Shown here piece by piece: positions 1-10,470 of a stretch of 64,000 bases of DNA. A program made the translations under genes and the position numbers. Origin of the DNA: Proteles cristata cristata (Eukaryota; Chordata; Mammalia; Carnivora; Hyaenidae); NCBI GenBank assembly GCA_017311185.1, contig JAESUZ010001506.1, positions 124,001-188,000 on the forward strand. The letters are read 5' to 3'. The notes below the pieces were generated by a model. It was not told the DNA's origin. It worked only from the letters and a program-made list of their open reading frames with translations, and made no database searches. Positions within the stretch are counted from its first letter, which is position 1. Every line of letters begins with the position of its first letter.

Positions 1-282
1 TATCAATATCATTCTAAGGCTCACTATCAAGACAATGTTCTCTAAATTCAACTTAATAAAATGGAGTTAGCTAAAAATAAAAATCCATGTGTCTATAAAC
101 TAAGAAAAGATAAATATACTACCAAACAAACCTTGGGCAAAATAGAAAAAGAAAAAAAAGGAAATTGCACAACTTAATGATAATGAAAGCAGTATGTGTC
201 AGCATCTGTGGGATGTGGTCAACAGAGTTTCTAGAGCACAATTAATAGCCATGAACACATTTCAAAAATAAAGAAGATTGGA

Positions 283-513
283 GGGGCACCTGAGTGGCTC
301 AGTCGCTTAAACGTCTGACTTCGGCTCAGGTCATGATCTCACAGTTCATGGGTTTGAGCCCCGCATTGGGCTCTGTGCTGACAGCCAGCTCAGAACCTGG
401 AGCCCATTTCAGATTCTGTGTCTCCCTCTCTCTCTGACCCTCCCCTGCTCACGCTGTCTCTCTCTCACGCTCTCTCAGAAATAGATAAAACATTAAAATT
501 TTTTTAAAAAATA
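283..513 (+). mobile_element. Carnivore SINE (SINEC_Fc-like)
   Basis: It starts ggggcacctgagtggctc, a slightly decayed form of the feliform SINE head. A tRNA-derived pol III A box (tggctcagtcg) and B box (gggtttgagcc) follow. The body carries a CT-rich track and an A-rich tail. The duplication aagattgga lies at 274-282 and 514-522. Confidence 0.93.
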
Positions 514-984
514 AAGATTGGAAAATAAATAAGCTAGGTGGTCATCTAAAGATGGTAGAAAACGGACAACAGAGCAAATCCAAAGAAACAAGACAGACAG
601 TAGTATGAAGATAAATGACATACATGGAAGGTTTTAGAGGAGGTGAGGAGTACATAATTCCTATCACACACATATTGTCCTAGAAAGCTAAAAATGGGGA
701 AGTCTGGGTTGCTTAATTAAGCCAGATGAAAAGAGTTTAAGACAATAATAATAATAGCAATAATAATAATGAGTCACTTTAACTTCTGAACTTAGTTTTT
801 AAAATATAAAAGAAAAATTATCTATATATTTCCAAAAGTACATTAAAATGATTCAAGAATGACTCAACATAAGGAAAACTAGCAACATAATTCACCTTTT
901 TAATAGACAAAAAGACTTCAAGGTCACAATGGAATTAAAGGATGATAAAGTTTAACATCCATTTCTGTAGGGAGGGAACATTTG

Positions 985-1094
985 GAAAACTAGACATATA
1001 GGATTTTTTTCATTTCTGAAAAAAAACTCTTAGAAAACTAGAAATACAAGATTTTTTTCATTTCTGGAAAAAAACTCTTAGAAAACTAGAAATA
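985..1094 (+). repeat. 48-bp tandem duplication, about 2.3 copies
   Basis: Units at 985-1032 and 1033-1080, with a partial third unit to 1094. Each unit begins gaaaactaga and ends aaaactctta. It lies inside the ancient L1, in a phrase that occurs once in normal L1 ORF2, so it is a local duplication after insertion. Confidence 0.9.
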
Positions 1095-1158
1095 ATTCGA
1101 TAAAGTTTATCTACCAAAATCCACTGAAAACATCATTTACATAAAGAATTTTTTCTCT

Positions 1159-1378
1159 GGGGCGCCTGGGTGGCTTAGTCGGCTGAGCGTCCGACTTTCG
1201 CTTAGGGCATGATCTCGCGGTTCGTGGGTTCGAGCCCCGCGTCCGGCTCTGTGCTGACTGCCAGCTCAGAGCCTGGAGCCTGTTTCAGTCTGTGACTCCC
1301 TCTCTCTCTGACCCTCCCCTGCTCACGCTGTCTCTCTCTCCTAGAAATAATTAAAAAATTAAAAAAAAACATTAAAAA
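1159..1378 (+). mobile_element. Young feliform SINE, 'TTTCGCTTA' subfamily
   Basis: It begins ggggcgcctgggtggcttag and keeps most CpGs. It has the diagnostic gactttcgcttagg, gctgactgccagctcag, tttcagtctgtgactcc and tctcctagaaataa. The target duplication aaagaattttt is at 1143-1153 and 1379-1389. Confidence 0.95.
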
Positions 1379-1390
1379 AAAGAATTTTTC

Positions 1391-1616
1391 CTTTTATTTT
1401 TTAATGCTTATTTACTTTTCAGAGAGACAGAGAGAGAGAGACAGAGTATGAGCAGGAGACGGGTAGAGAGAGAGAGAGAGACAGTGAATCTGAAACAGGA
1501 CCCAGGCTCTGAGCTGTCAGCACAGAGCCCAATGTGGGGTTGGAACTCACAGACCACGAGACCATGAACTGAGCCAAAGTCGGATGCTCAACCAACTGAG
1601 CCACCCAGAAGCCCCC
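1391..1616 (-). mobile_element. Carnivore SINE, antisense
   Basis: It reads T-rich tail, GA-track, then gagctgtcagcacagagccc and ends gagccacccagaagccccc, the reverse complement of the SINE head. The flank ataaagaaatttta at 1617 resembles ataaagaattttt at 1141. The adjacent plus-strand SINE therefore appears to have landed in this copy's left duplication, giving an inverted SINE pair about 12 bp apart. Confidence 0.9.
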
Positions 1617-1950
1617 ATAAAGAAATTTTATAAGCATTATTTTTAGGTCAGGAACAAGACAAAACTAACCACTCAAACTACTGCTATTCCAAATACTTAG
1701 ACAATCAGTAATATAATAAAGATAAATAACAAAAATTAAGGCAAAATGTTCACCACCTTGAAATCCATGAGAATTAAGAGAAAGCCATTAGAATATTTAA
1801 GGGAGTTCAGCAAGTTTGTAGTAAACAAGATTAAATACTAAAAACTAATAATGGTAACAAGTAGTATGCACCTACTAAAGCAAATTCTTATTAGAAAAAG
1901 TGTGATAAGAAAATAAGAAAATTTACAATGGCAATTTAAAGTATGAATTT

Positions 1951-2152
1951 GAGGCACCTGGGCAGCTCAGTGAATTGTGTCTAACTCTTGGTTTTGGCTC
2001 GGGTCATGATCACACAGTTCATGAATTCAAGCCTTGCATAGGGCTCTGTGCTAACAGTGTGGAGTCTGCCTGGGATTCTCTCCTTCTCTTTCTCTCTCTG
2101 CCCCTCCCCTGTTTATCCTCTCTGTCTCTCTCAAAATAAATTTTTTTAGAAG
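1951..2152 (+). mobile_element. Older carnivore SINE
   Basis: The head gaggcacctgggcagctcag, the B box region and the CT track ending caaaataaattttttta are all diverged. The flanks agtatgaattt (1940) and ctatgaattat (2162) are probably the decayed duplication. Confidence 0.88.
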
Positions 2153-2910
2153 AGTTTAAAACTATGAATTATCTATTTGCTAATTTAATAAAGACTGCAC
2201 AGGATGTTCATAGAAGATTTTTAAAGTTTATTCTAGGAAATAAACAAAGACATGCATATTCTGTCCAAGGTTGGGGTAATTTAACATTGAAATTATATCA
2301 ACTAGTGTGCCCCAAATTTAGCTGAAAATTAATGCAATTCCAATAAAAATTTTAAACATGAAATTTTTTTTTAAAAAATGTATTCTAATATATATATGGA
2401 TCAGTGATGATTTGTCAATGACAAAGAACATTTTGAAAGAGAAAGCTAGGGAGATTCTTCTTGCCAAGTTTTAAGACACATCACAAAAACAATCGTAATT
2501 AAGACAGTGTGGCAATAGAACAGAAACAAGCCTAGAGACCAAGAAAGCAAATGACAACACCCCCAGAGACTGCTGGTACCTCAGGGAACTTGGAGTAGCA
2601 TAAAGATGGCATCACAAATCAACGGGGAAAAGGATTAATTATTTGTTAAGAAGCATGGAGAAAATAGCCTCACTATAGAAAATTAAAACGCTACCTCACA
2701 CCAAATAAAAATAAGCCCTATTAGGAATAAGAATAGGAATAAGGAATAAGAACTAAATGTGAAGGTTAAAAGTATAGAATTAGTGAAGTTAATGTAAACA
2801 ATATCTTTATGACCTTGGGCTAGGATAGGTTTATTAATCAAGACCACAAAACATAAATCCTAAAGAGATAAGGTGATGGCTCAGGTATCAAGAATGAAAG
2901 ATTTTTCCAT

Positions 2911-3118
2911 GGGTTGCTTGGGTGGCTCAATCCATTGACTGACTCTTGATTTTGGCTCAGATCATGATATTACAGTTTGTGGGAATGAACCCTATTCCCT
3001 GACAGTGCAGAGCAAGGAGGACACATGGAACTTGGGATTCTCTCTCTCCTCCTCTCTTTGCCCCTTCCCTGCTCATGCTCTCTCACTCTCTCTCTCTCAA
3101 AATAAATAAACACTAAAA
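2911..3118 (+). mobile_element. Older carnivore SINE
   Basis: The head gggttgcttgggtggctcaa is followed by a CT track and the tail caaaataaataaacactaaa. The duplication aatgaaagatttttcc (2893-2908) matches aatgaaagatatttcc (3119-3134) with one change. Confidence 0.9.
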
Positions 3119-3214
3119 AATGAAAGATATTTCCTTCAAAAGTATACCATAGACAAAGTTCTCGGGCAGAGGGGAGATTTACCCTCCACCTTGCAATGTT
3201 ATAAACAATGTGAG

Positions 3215-3390
3215 TTAACTGAGCAATTACTATGTATCAGGCACTGTTCCAAATACTTTATGTACATCAGATCATTTACTCTTCCTGAATACTATTGCTA
3301 CCCCTGCTTTATAGAAGAGGACACTGAAGTTAAGTAACTTGTAAGAAATCACACACTTGGTAAAGGGGAGAGCTGGGATCTGAACCTTCA
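3215..3390 (-). mobile_element. MIR SINE, antisense
   Basis: Contains the MIR signature read backwards: actatgtatcaggcactgtt, then tttatagaagaggacactga, then agagctgggatctgaacc. An ancient mammal-wide repeat. Confidence 0.85.
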
Positions 3391-4519
3391 TAACCTGACC
3401 AAATCCAGTCTGTCCCCTTAATTGTGGCTACACAGTCTTTAAAGTTTTTCCTCGTTGGTGCTAAGGGAAGCAAGTCAGGGAAGGAAAAGGATCAAGGATG
3501 GCCAATAGTGGAAGGATGGTGAGGAGAAGACACTGAATGTGACACCCCAGGGACTTCTGAATGCACTGTTTCAGGGAAGGGAGAACGTGGGGCTACATTA
3601 GGCTTGTGGAGTAGTGACCAGCCAGCAAGACCACTCAACCTTTCTAATTACAGCTAGTTCTAGAAAGTTTGAGAAGGACTCATCTTTCTTCTTAATAGCA
3701 GCCACTTTAGTGTTTTGTGGTTGGCATTTTAAGAATATAACTTATTTTATTTTTTTGGATAATGCTGCCGATTATGAAAAACATGACAGCTATAAAATTC
3801 ATGATCCTTACCTTCCAGAACAGACTCCCCACAAATTCAGGGTGTCTGGTGAGTTATAGCTAAAGCCTTCTAAAAAAATTGGTTTTCAAACCAGCATCTC
3901 CAGCTAATATTTTCCACAACACGCAACCCCATTCTTGTTTGCACTAAAGCATTGGAATGAAACCATACTCTGTTTGTTCTCCAGCTCACATTATGACCTG
4001 CTATAAAATGAATTAATATTCATAAATCTTTTTTACTGCACTAATCTCAATGTTTTAAAGTGGTGATTACCACCTGACACGGGGCAGGCCAAGGACTAAA
4101 GGAATCTTCAGACAGTCTAAGATCCTATTCCCACATGAGCATTCAAAGAGGAAAGCAAAGGGTTCACATACTGAATGTGAGCATAGACATGAACATTTTG
4201 AGAAGGTTTTCCATAAGGACCCCAGGTACTTTGGGGTAAAAATGTCGTGAACTTTTTTTTTTTTTTTTTTTTTGCAGAGCGTCTGGGAACATAAGCAGGG
4301 GAGCTGGGCGTGGGTTATGTAATGCGGAATATACCACGTGGCCAACCTTTTTGAAATTTTCCAGATGGAACCTGCAGTTTGAGAAGCCTAGAAACATCTT
4401 CCGTAACGTCCATGTTTTCTCTAAAGTTTCCTCAGGCTCTGACAGCTGAGCAGTGGATTGGCTTCAAAGATCCGTATCCTAGGCCACTGAGAAAGCCCAC
4501 TGGCTTCACAAGGCTATTT
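3391..4519. other. Unique sequence, no gene seen
   Basis: No repeat that I recognise and no convincing exon. A run of 21 T at 4253-4273 ends in GCAG and so resembles a splice acceptor or an antisense poly(A) tail. No coding continuation, AATAAA box or flanking duplication was found to support either. Confidence 0.5.
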
Positions 4520-4793
4520 GAGGAGAGGTAAATCTTTTTTTTTTTTTGTACAAAATTTAGGGTAATATTTTATTGAAAAATTCTTACATACAAATGTATT
4601 AAAATCAATTTAATAAACTATTTTTTTTAGGGTGTTCTATTTTTTTTTTTTTTACAAATAGTTTATTGTCAAATTAGTTTCCACATAACACTCAGTGCTC
4701 ATCCCCACAAGTGTCCTCCTCCATGCCCATCCCCCCTCCCCCCACATCCATCAGTCCATCAACAGATGAATGGATCGAGGAGAGGTAAATCTT
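4520..4793 (-). mobile_element. 5'-truncated L1 with 3' transduction and twin-priming inversion
   Basis: The 17-bp duplication gaggagaggtaaatctt at 4520-4536 and 4777-4793 brackets the whole insert. Read on the minus strand, the insert runs as follows. First is a short inverted piece (about 4754-4776) carrying the L1 phrase catcaacagatgaatggatc in the opposite orientation. Next is L1 3' UTR ending gacaataaactatttgt at 4648, then a first poly(A). Then come about 95 non-L1 bases containing a second AATAAA signal (near 4569-4574), and finally the terminal poly(A) at 4537-4548. One retrotransposition event explains all parts. Confidence 0.85.
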
Positions 4794-6690
4794 AAAGCTG
4801 CCCAGTGGGGAACTCGGAACATACTGGAAACCAAGAACACATATACGATGGAAGAGAGGACTGGGAGAGAAGTATAGATACTTTTGGCATGGTTTTAATT
4901 AAGAGAATAAAAGGAAGCGGGGTGGCTTATATTGTTGAGAATCTTTATTCTCAGTTTGGGACCCAAGTTATCAAAGATAGAGAGAGGACCAGAAGGGACA
5001 CGTTCATTCAGTTAAGTAGTTATTGATGTTCTACTCTGTCAGAAAGCATGTAAGAGGGAACAAAAGCAGAGCTTAAAAATTAGTGTGCAAGTCGACCAAA
5101 TAATGAGATGAAGGAAAGTAGAATTATGAGCTGAGATAAATGATTTTAAGAAAGGCAATAAAGCTCTGTGAGAGTAATCAAAGAAGTTAACCAGGCCTTA
5201 GGATTCAGGGAGAGCCTGAACTCACTACATGAATGTGTGGTAGGGAAGCAGTACCAGGGCTCCTTGCTGGAAAGACCCAGGAGTAGCTGCTCTTTGCCAG
5301 CAGTGTCAGGGGCAAAGCTGGGGTGGCGCAAGTTGGGGAGCAGACATCAGTAGCCCCTTGCCCTGAGCACATTGTCCCCAAGGGATGCCAGTCAACAATA
5401 TGTCTGAAATGCTCCATTGCCAGGAGCATTAACACTGGAAGGACAGTGGAGGAAGCAATGCAAGACCAAGTCTATACTGTCCAGGGCAGAGACGTGAGTC
5501 ACTGGTGTCTTGTGCTCCCCCATGAGTCTCCCAGTGAGCCAGGCCATGCCATAGGCTTGCCCCTCCATGAGGGGAAATCCTAGCTTAGGCTCCAGTCTGC
5601 AGTCATACCAAGCTACCTTCCCCGAGCTGCAGACCCGTCTGCCTACTGACAGTTTAATTTGCTTGTCCCTAATACATTTCAAATAAAAAGGGACCCAAAC
5701 TGGTATGGTCTTTCCCCAGGAAACCTGCCTCTCCTCTGGTTCTCCATGCCCAAGTAGAAAACAGGGCCAGGGATTCCTCTTCATGTCCCATAGCCAAACA
5801 ATCAACAAATAACTTTCAAACCCACTCCCTTGGTTCTCTTCCTCCTCCCTCGGCCTATGTTGATATCACGTCTCATTTGTAAGACCTTAACCACCTCCAA
5901 CTCCAGCCTGGTCTCCCTGCTGCACCTGCTGACAGCCACCCACCTGCCTTCTCATGTGGTCTCCACCAGAGCCCTGGAGAGGATCTTGAATGTATGGAGC
6001 TTCAGAAATAAAGTATGACTCCATCCATCCCCAGAGCATCTCCAAGTAGTACTCCTGATGACCTGTGGGCCCGGGAAATCCTTGAGGCGCTGCTGACAGA
6101 TGGCAGGAGGCCCATGCAGGAGACTGGTACTTCAGAGAGGTTATCACCATGTGAATTTCAGTGAAGATGAGATCCAGGAAGGAAACACCCAAGGGAGTTG
6201 GGGAAGCTGGTGCTTTGCATGCTCTAAAGCCTTCCTCTTGTATAATTTGAGAAGACATTTTTTAAAAAACAAAAGTATAATAGCCAAAACGCTATCACCA
6301 CTAGTATACTGTGGCTGACATGGTCAGTGCCCACCATATTTCCTTGGATCCCTTCTCACTTCCTTGCACACAGCTCCTGGTATGTGTTCACTCTCAGCAG
6401 CCTGCACCTGAGCTTTGCTATGGGTGGCTGCCCTCAGCCTTTTGGAGTCCATGCACCTGACCTCACTTCTCTCTGAGATGTGACCACATGTCTCCAGAGC
6501 TCCCCCAAGGAATTAAGCCAAAATTATCTTTGGTGTAACTTTGCCTGATATCCTTGCTTAGCTTCCTTCTCCTCCCTCTTCCACTTTTATCTGGTTTCTC
6601 CTGGAATCACCTCCCACTGAATCACTTTCCCATAAATCCTGCTCTCCAGGGCTACTTCTGAAGAACCAAGCTCTTTGCACAAGGCTCAGG
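4794..6690. other. Unique or unclassified sequence, no gene seen
   Basis: Several overlapping frames of 60-138 codons occur on both strands at 5146-5810. None has a recognisable domain or splice structure, and their number on both strands points to GC-driven chance. A stretch at 5860-5960 faintly resembles L2 (ctccagcctggtctccctgc). Confidence 0.5.
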
Positions 6691-6694
6691 CTGA

Positions 6695-6870
6695 GCACTT
6701 GTAATGTACTGTTTTCTCCAATCGTCAAAACAACTGCATGGGCCAGGACCATGGTATCTCCCTCTTACTGATGATAATATACAGGATCACAGACATCTGG
6801 TTTCCTTCAAGCAGACAGTAGTGAGGAGAGCCATGATTCCAACCCAAGACAGACCCAACTCTTGGCCATT
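6695..6870 (-). mobile_element. Probable decayed MIR, antisense
   Basis: Order of features matches antisense MIR: aatcgtcaaaacaactgcat, a tctccctcttactgatgata segment and attccaacccaagacagacc. Strongly diverged. Confidence 0.45.
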
Positions 6871-7410
6871 ATGCTGCACCATCTCTGCAGCCATTCCCCT
6901 CTACTCCTCGTTCCTCACCCACTGACACAAAGCAGAGGCTGACACAAGGTCTGATACTCTCCACTATTCTGGAGAGTAGTCCCAGTGTGGGAGGTGTGGG
7001 GAGGGTACGATAGGAACAGAAGGAAAGCAAATATGAGGGCATGAGCCCACTGGCCTCCATGGCGGGTCTTGGACCCACCTCGCCAGGCCTTTGCAGGAGC
7101 CATGTAGAATGTACCTCAGAGTTATCCACCTGAAAGACAGAAGGGTGAAGTATTTCTCCACCGGCTCTGTCCCCTGTCAGTTGAGGGTCGTCAAAGATGT
7201 TAACTTTCTCCCACTCTTAGGCGCACAGAGAGTGCTCCTGGGAGCTCCCCTAGGCCCACCCCTACCCTGTCAGAGGAGCCCCAAGGCAGAATGTGAGACA
7301 GGGGCTCTTAGGCATATGTGGCTTCAGTGGCTGCCACAGCAAGGACAGGAATAAAAGGATGTGAGGCACAACACACCTCCTTTTACTGTCTAATGCAACC
7401 AATGCCTCCT
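6871..7410. other. Unique sequence, no gene seen
   Basis: GC-moderate sequence with short chance frames on both strands. Nothing recognised. Confidence 0.5.
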
Positions 7411-7411
7411 A

Positions 7412-7605
7412 ATAAGAACCTTTATTTGTTGAGCAGACTGTGTGCCTGGCATTGGGCTAAACACTTCCCATGCATGAACTTCTCAATACCTTGAGGCACT
7501 CTGATGAGGCAAGCATGATGTTGTTCCCATTTCATGGTTGTGGAAACTGAGATCCAACACGGTGACATGATACTTTTGTGGCAAGCAGCATTGCTAAGAC
7601 AGGGA
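7412..7605 (-). mobile_element. MIR, antisense
   Basis: tttatttgttgagcagactg, gtgcctggcattgggctaaa, then cccatttcatggttgtggaa and actgagatccaacac follow the reversed MIR consensus. Confidence 0.8.
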
Positions 7606-8137
7606 CTTGGCCTGTCCATCCCCAGCTCCTACTACCACCCGCCACTGCCCCAGAAGGCAGCCGGTCTCATAAGCCATGGCAGCCTTCCATGGGCTGGGCA
7701 GGCCCCAGCTCCAGGCCCGGTTCTTATGTGGGGAACCCAGCCAGAAATCCAGCCAGGGACCGGATGGCGTCTTATAATTTCTCCATATCCCCCAAGCTGC
7801 CTAACACTAAATAAATACTTGCTGACTGATTGACTCATTCCAGCATTGCTTCCAAGTTTCCCTGGGCCCATTCTTTAGGCAGCCGGGCCCCCTCCCTGGC
7901 CTTTTAGACTCTTCCATTTCCACCAGCTCCTGAAGCCTGAATTGGGGAGTTAAGGGAATATCGCATTTTCAGAGATATGAGCTGGTAACAGAAGGGATTT
8001 GGCACTGAGACCGGGTGGACAGTGGGCTCATGAGTGGAAAAGAACTGGATGAGATGGAAGGGGTCTTGAGACTCCTTGTTCCAGAGGCTCCAAAGAAAAA
8101 TGTGCACTGACCACTCTGAAGAGATATTCCTGAGAGA
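7606..8137. other. Unique sequence with a short L2/MIR 3' end
   Basis: At 7795-7840 the phrase aaataaatacttgctgactg resembles the terminal part of L2. The remainder is unrecognised, with no supported gene. Confidence 0.45.
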
Positions 8138-9150
8138 CCCCATAACTGAGTGGTTAAAGACACCCTCCTCGGGGACATCCAGATGGCCAACAGTCACATG
8201 AAACGATGCTCAGCATCCCTCCTCATCAGGGAAATACAAATCAAAACCATACTGAGATACCACCTCACACCAGTCAGAGTGACTAAAATGAGCAAATCAG
8301 GAGACTCTAGATGCTGGCGAGGATGTGGAGAAATGGGCACTCTCCTACACTGTGGGTGGGAATGTAAACTGGTACAGCCCTTCTGGACAATATTGTGGAG
8401 GTTCCTCAAAAAATTAACAATAGAACTCCCCTAGGACCCAGCAATAGCACTACTCGGAATTTGCCCAAGGGATATAGGAGTGCTGATGCATAGGAGCACA
8501 TGTACCCCAATGTTCATAGCAGCACTCTCAACAATAGCCAAATCATGGAAAGAGCCTAAGTGTCCATCAATGGACTAATGGATCAATAAGATGTGGTTTA
8601 TCTATATGATGGAATACTACATGACAATGAGAAATCTGGCCATGTGTAACAACATGGATGGACCTTGAGGGTGTTATGCTGAGCGAAATAAGTCAGGCAG
8701 AGAAGGACAAATACCATATGTTTGCATGTATAGGAGGATTAGGAGGAACTTAACAGAGGACCGTGGGGGAGAAGAAAGGAGGAAATAGTGGGGGAGAGGG
8801 AGAGAGGCAAACCATGAGAGACTCTTGAATGCTGAGAACAAACTGAGGACTGATGGGTGTGGTGGGGGAGGGGGGAGACGGGCATGGAGGAGGACACTTG
8901 TGGGGATGAGCACTGGGTGTTATATGGAAACTAATTTGACAACAAACTATTTGTAAAAAAAAAAAAAAAAAAAAAGACACCCTCCTCAGTTTAGATCCTC
9001 TCCAACTCTCACCTTACCTCCCTGTGCTTCTGGGTCTTCATCTATAAACTGAGATAATAATAATGACCACCATATTGTAGCATTGTTGCTTTGGTTAACA
9101 TAAATTAGTATAGGGGCTGGCTAATGGTCAGTGCTCAACGTGTATTACCT
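8138..9150 (+). mobile_element. MIR split by a young L1 insertion
   Basis: The left part, cataactgagtggttaaaga (8140-8160), is the MIR start. The right part, after 8987, continues through cccttgtgcttctgggtctt-like and ctataaactgagataataat phrases to gtcagtgctcaacgtgtatt. The L1 at 8171-8972 interrupts it. Confidence 0.75.
8171..8972 (+). mobile_element. 5'-truncated young L1 (ORF2 C-terminus plus 3' UTR)
   Basis: A perfect 15-bp duplication aaagacaccctcctc at 8156-8170 and 8973-8987 frames it. It starts in the last part of ORF2 and carries the C-terminal cysteine motif (residues [18 protein letters not shown]). That frame stops at about 8432 and further stops follow, so it is not functional. 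The G-rich 3' UTR at 8854-8882 is followed by ttgacaacaaactatttgt and a poly(A) of about 20. It belongs to the same subfamily as the copies at 4537 and 41329. Confidence 0.95.
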
Positions 9151-9925
9151 GTCAGGGTTGCTGTTATTACGTAGCCAGAGTTTATAATCTTGCAAGATGA
9201 CTTTGGCACTCTCGTTTCTTTGATGGGCAAATATTCTCAAGGAAGGCAAATGTTGTGCACGGGTACAAGCATTTATATTCAAAGGTGGCTCAGATTGGCT
9301 CTGAAGCCCATGGCCTTCTGCTACCTCAGCATTTCAATCATTTACCCTTCGGTTATTATTCCAGTATTCATGAGAACTATTTGTCATTGTTGCCCAGCAA
9401 TACTTTGCAAATATCCACCAGGAGAAAGTTGTTTAAGGGGAAAGAGAATTAAACAGCGGGCAAGAGAGAAGGAACCTCACTCTCATCAAATGAAAGGATG
9501 CCTAAGTCTCAGCTCAGACTCAGACTGGCCTCAGTTGAAATCAACTCAAATATTGGGTGGTTTACAACCTATTCAGATATAGTCATTTCATAAACCTGCA
9601 AGACCTTGTGCTGGTTTTTAACGTCTCGTTCATAACAGTAAAGCTGTTCAGGTTTGAAGTTCTATCAGAACATAATATTTGAAATATCGTTTGAGGTTTA
9701 GCTAAAAGGTGTGTCATACGTAAATCAAAAGCAGCCTGGTTACACTAGCAACCCCATTCTCTAGAAGGCAGATGAGTAGAGAAATGGCATTCGGCAAGAA
9801 TAGGAGGTGATTGCAATAGTGTCTCAAGAACCACAGTCATGAGAAGTCTGCTAGTACCTCTACTTGCAGTATTTCTACCACTCCATGCCTGACCCTATAT
9901 CCACCCACTCACAGTCAGAGGACAC
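9151..9925. other. Unique sequence, no gene seen
   Basis: A 130-codon frame at 9190-9582 has no recognised domain, no codon-use support and no splice context. No repeat was recognised. Confidence 0.5.
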
Positions 9926-9929
9926 TCAC

Positions 9930-10120
9930 TCTTCTCAGAGTGTGTTACTCGCTTCAAAACCATCCTATGGAATAGGGAATTGACCCCACCTTACAGATCC
10001 AGAAACCGTGATGTACAGAATAGTCAATTTCCTATGACTGTCCAGTCATTGAGTGGTGGCGTCACCTCCAAGAAATCAGACTCTGCTTTCTTTGCTCTCA
10101 ACCACTACCTTCCACTCTAT
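9930..10120 (-). mobile_element. Probable MIR, antisense
   Basis: Phrases ttacagatccagaaaccgtg, gtccagtcattgagtggtgg and tttgctctcaaccactacct keep the reversed MIR order. Confidence 0.6.
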
Positions 10121-10284
10121 TACTCATACAGAGTGAGAACATGGGCTTCCCTATGGTCCTCACCAGCAAAATGAGGATCATGCACAGAGGAAGGGTCCTT
10201 AGGTAGGGTTTATAAAACATGAGAAAGAAAGGAGAAGCTACCTAAGGGAATGACAGTAGATCCAACTCAGTTCCTATCACACAC

Positions 10285-10470
10285 ACTTGGGTCTTTTATT
10301 CATGAGAACCTATGTGATCTTTACAAAAATTCAGCAAAATGGGAATTGTCCATATTGATCGAAGTGGAAACTGAACCTTAGTAAGGTCAGATGGCTTGTC
10401 CACAGCCACCCAGTTATGCATAGGGTGTGGCCAGGACTATGATTCTTGACCTCAATCTCAGGGCTACTTC
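10285..10470 (-). mobile_element. Probable MIR, antisense
   Basis: Phrases gaagtggaaactgaacctta, cagccacccagttatgcata and gccaggactatgattcttga match reversed MIR, with clear decay. Confidence 0.55.

Larger units (their letters stand above)
1..3180 (+). mobile_element. Ancient L1 (L1M-type) ORF2 region, interrupted by five SINEs
   Basis: The non-SINE blocks follow mammalian L1 ORF2 in order on the plus strand. Around 150-280 there is a stretch like the start of the region after the endonuclease. Around 840-1140 there is the run leading to the reverse transcriptase (phrases like caacataaggaaaactag and aattcacctttttaatagac). At 1645 the phrase caggaacaagacaaaacta corresponds to the core of the RT domain. 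Around 2490-2880 lies the post-RT part, including agtgtggcaatagaacag and atctttatgaccttgggc. No frame stays open, so it is long dead. The window starts inside the element. Confidence 0.75.

Noticed and set aside
283..340. tRNA-like A and B boxes suggesting tRNA genes
   Set aside because: All such matches lie in the heads of tRNA-Lys-derived SINEs and lack a full cloverleaf with acceptor stem.
4253..4330. T21 followed by GCAG, taken first for a retrocopy tail or a splice acceptor
   Set aside because: No AATAAA in the right place, no target duplication and no downstream donor with an open frame.
5392..5808. 138-codon minus-strand frame, with overlapping plus and minus frames
   Set aside because: No recognisable domain, no splice sites at its edges, and equally long frames on the other strand. 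Composition explains it.
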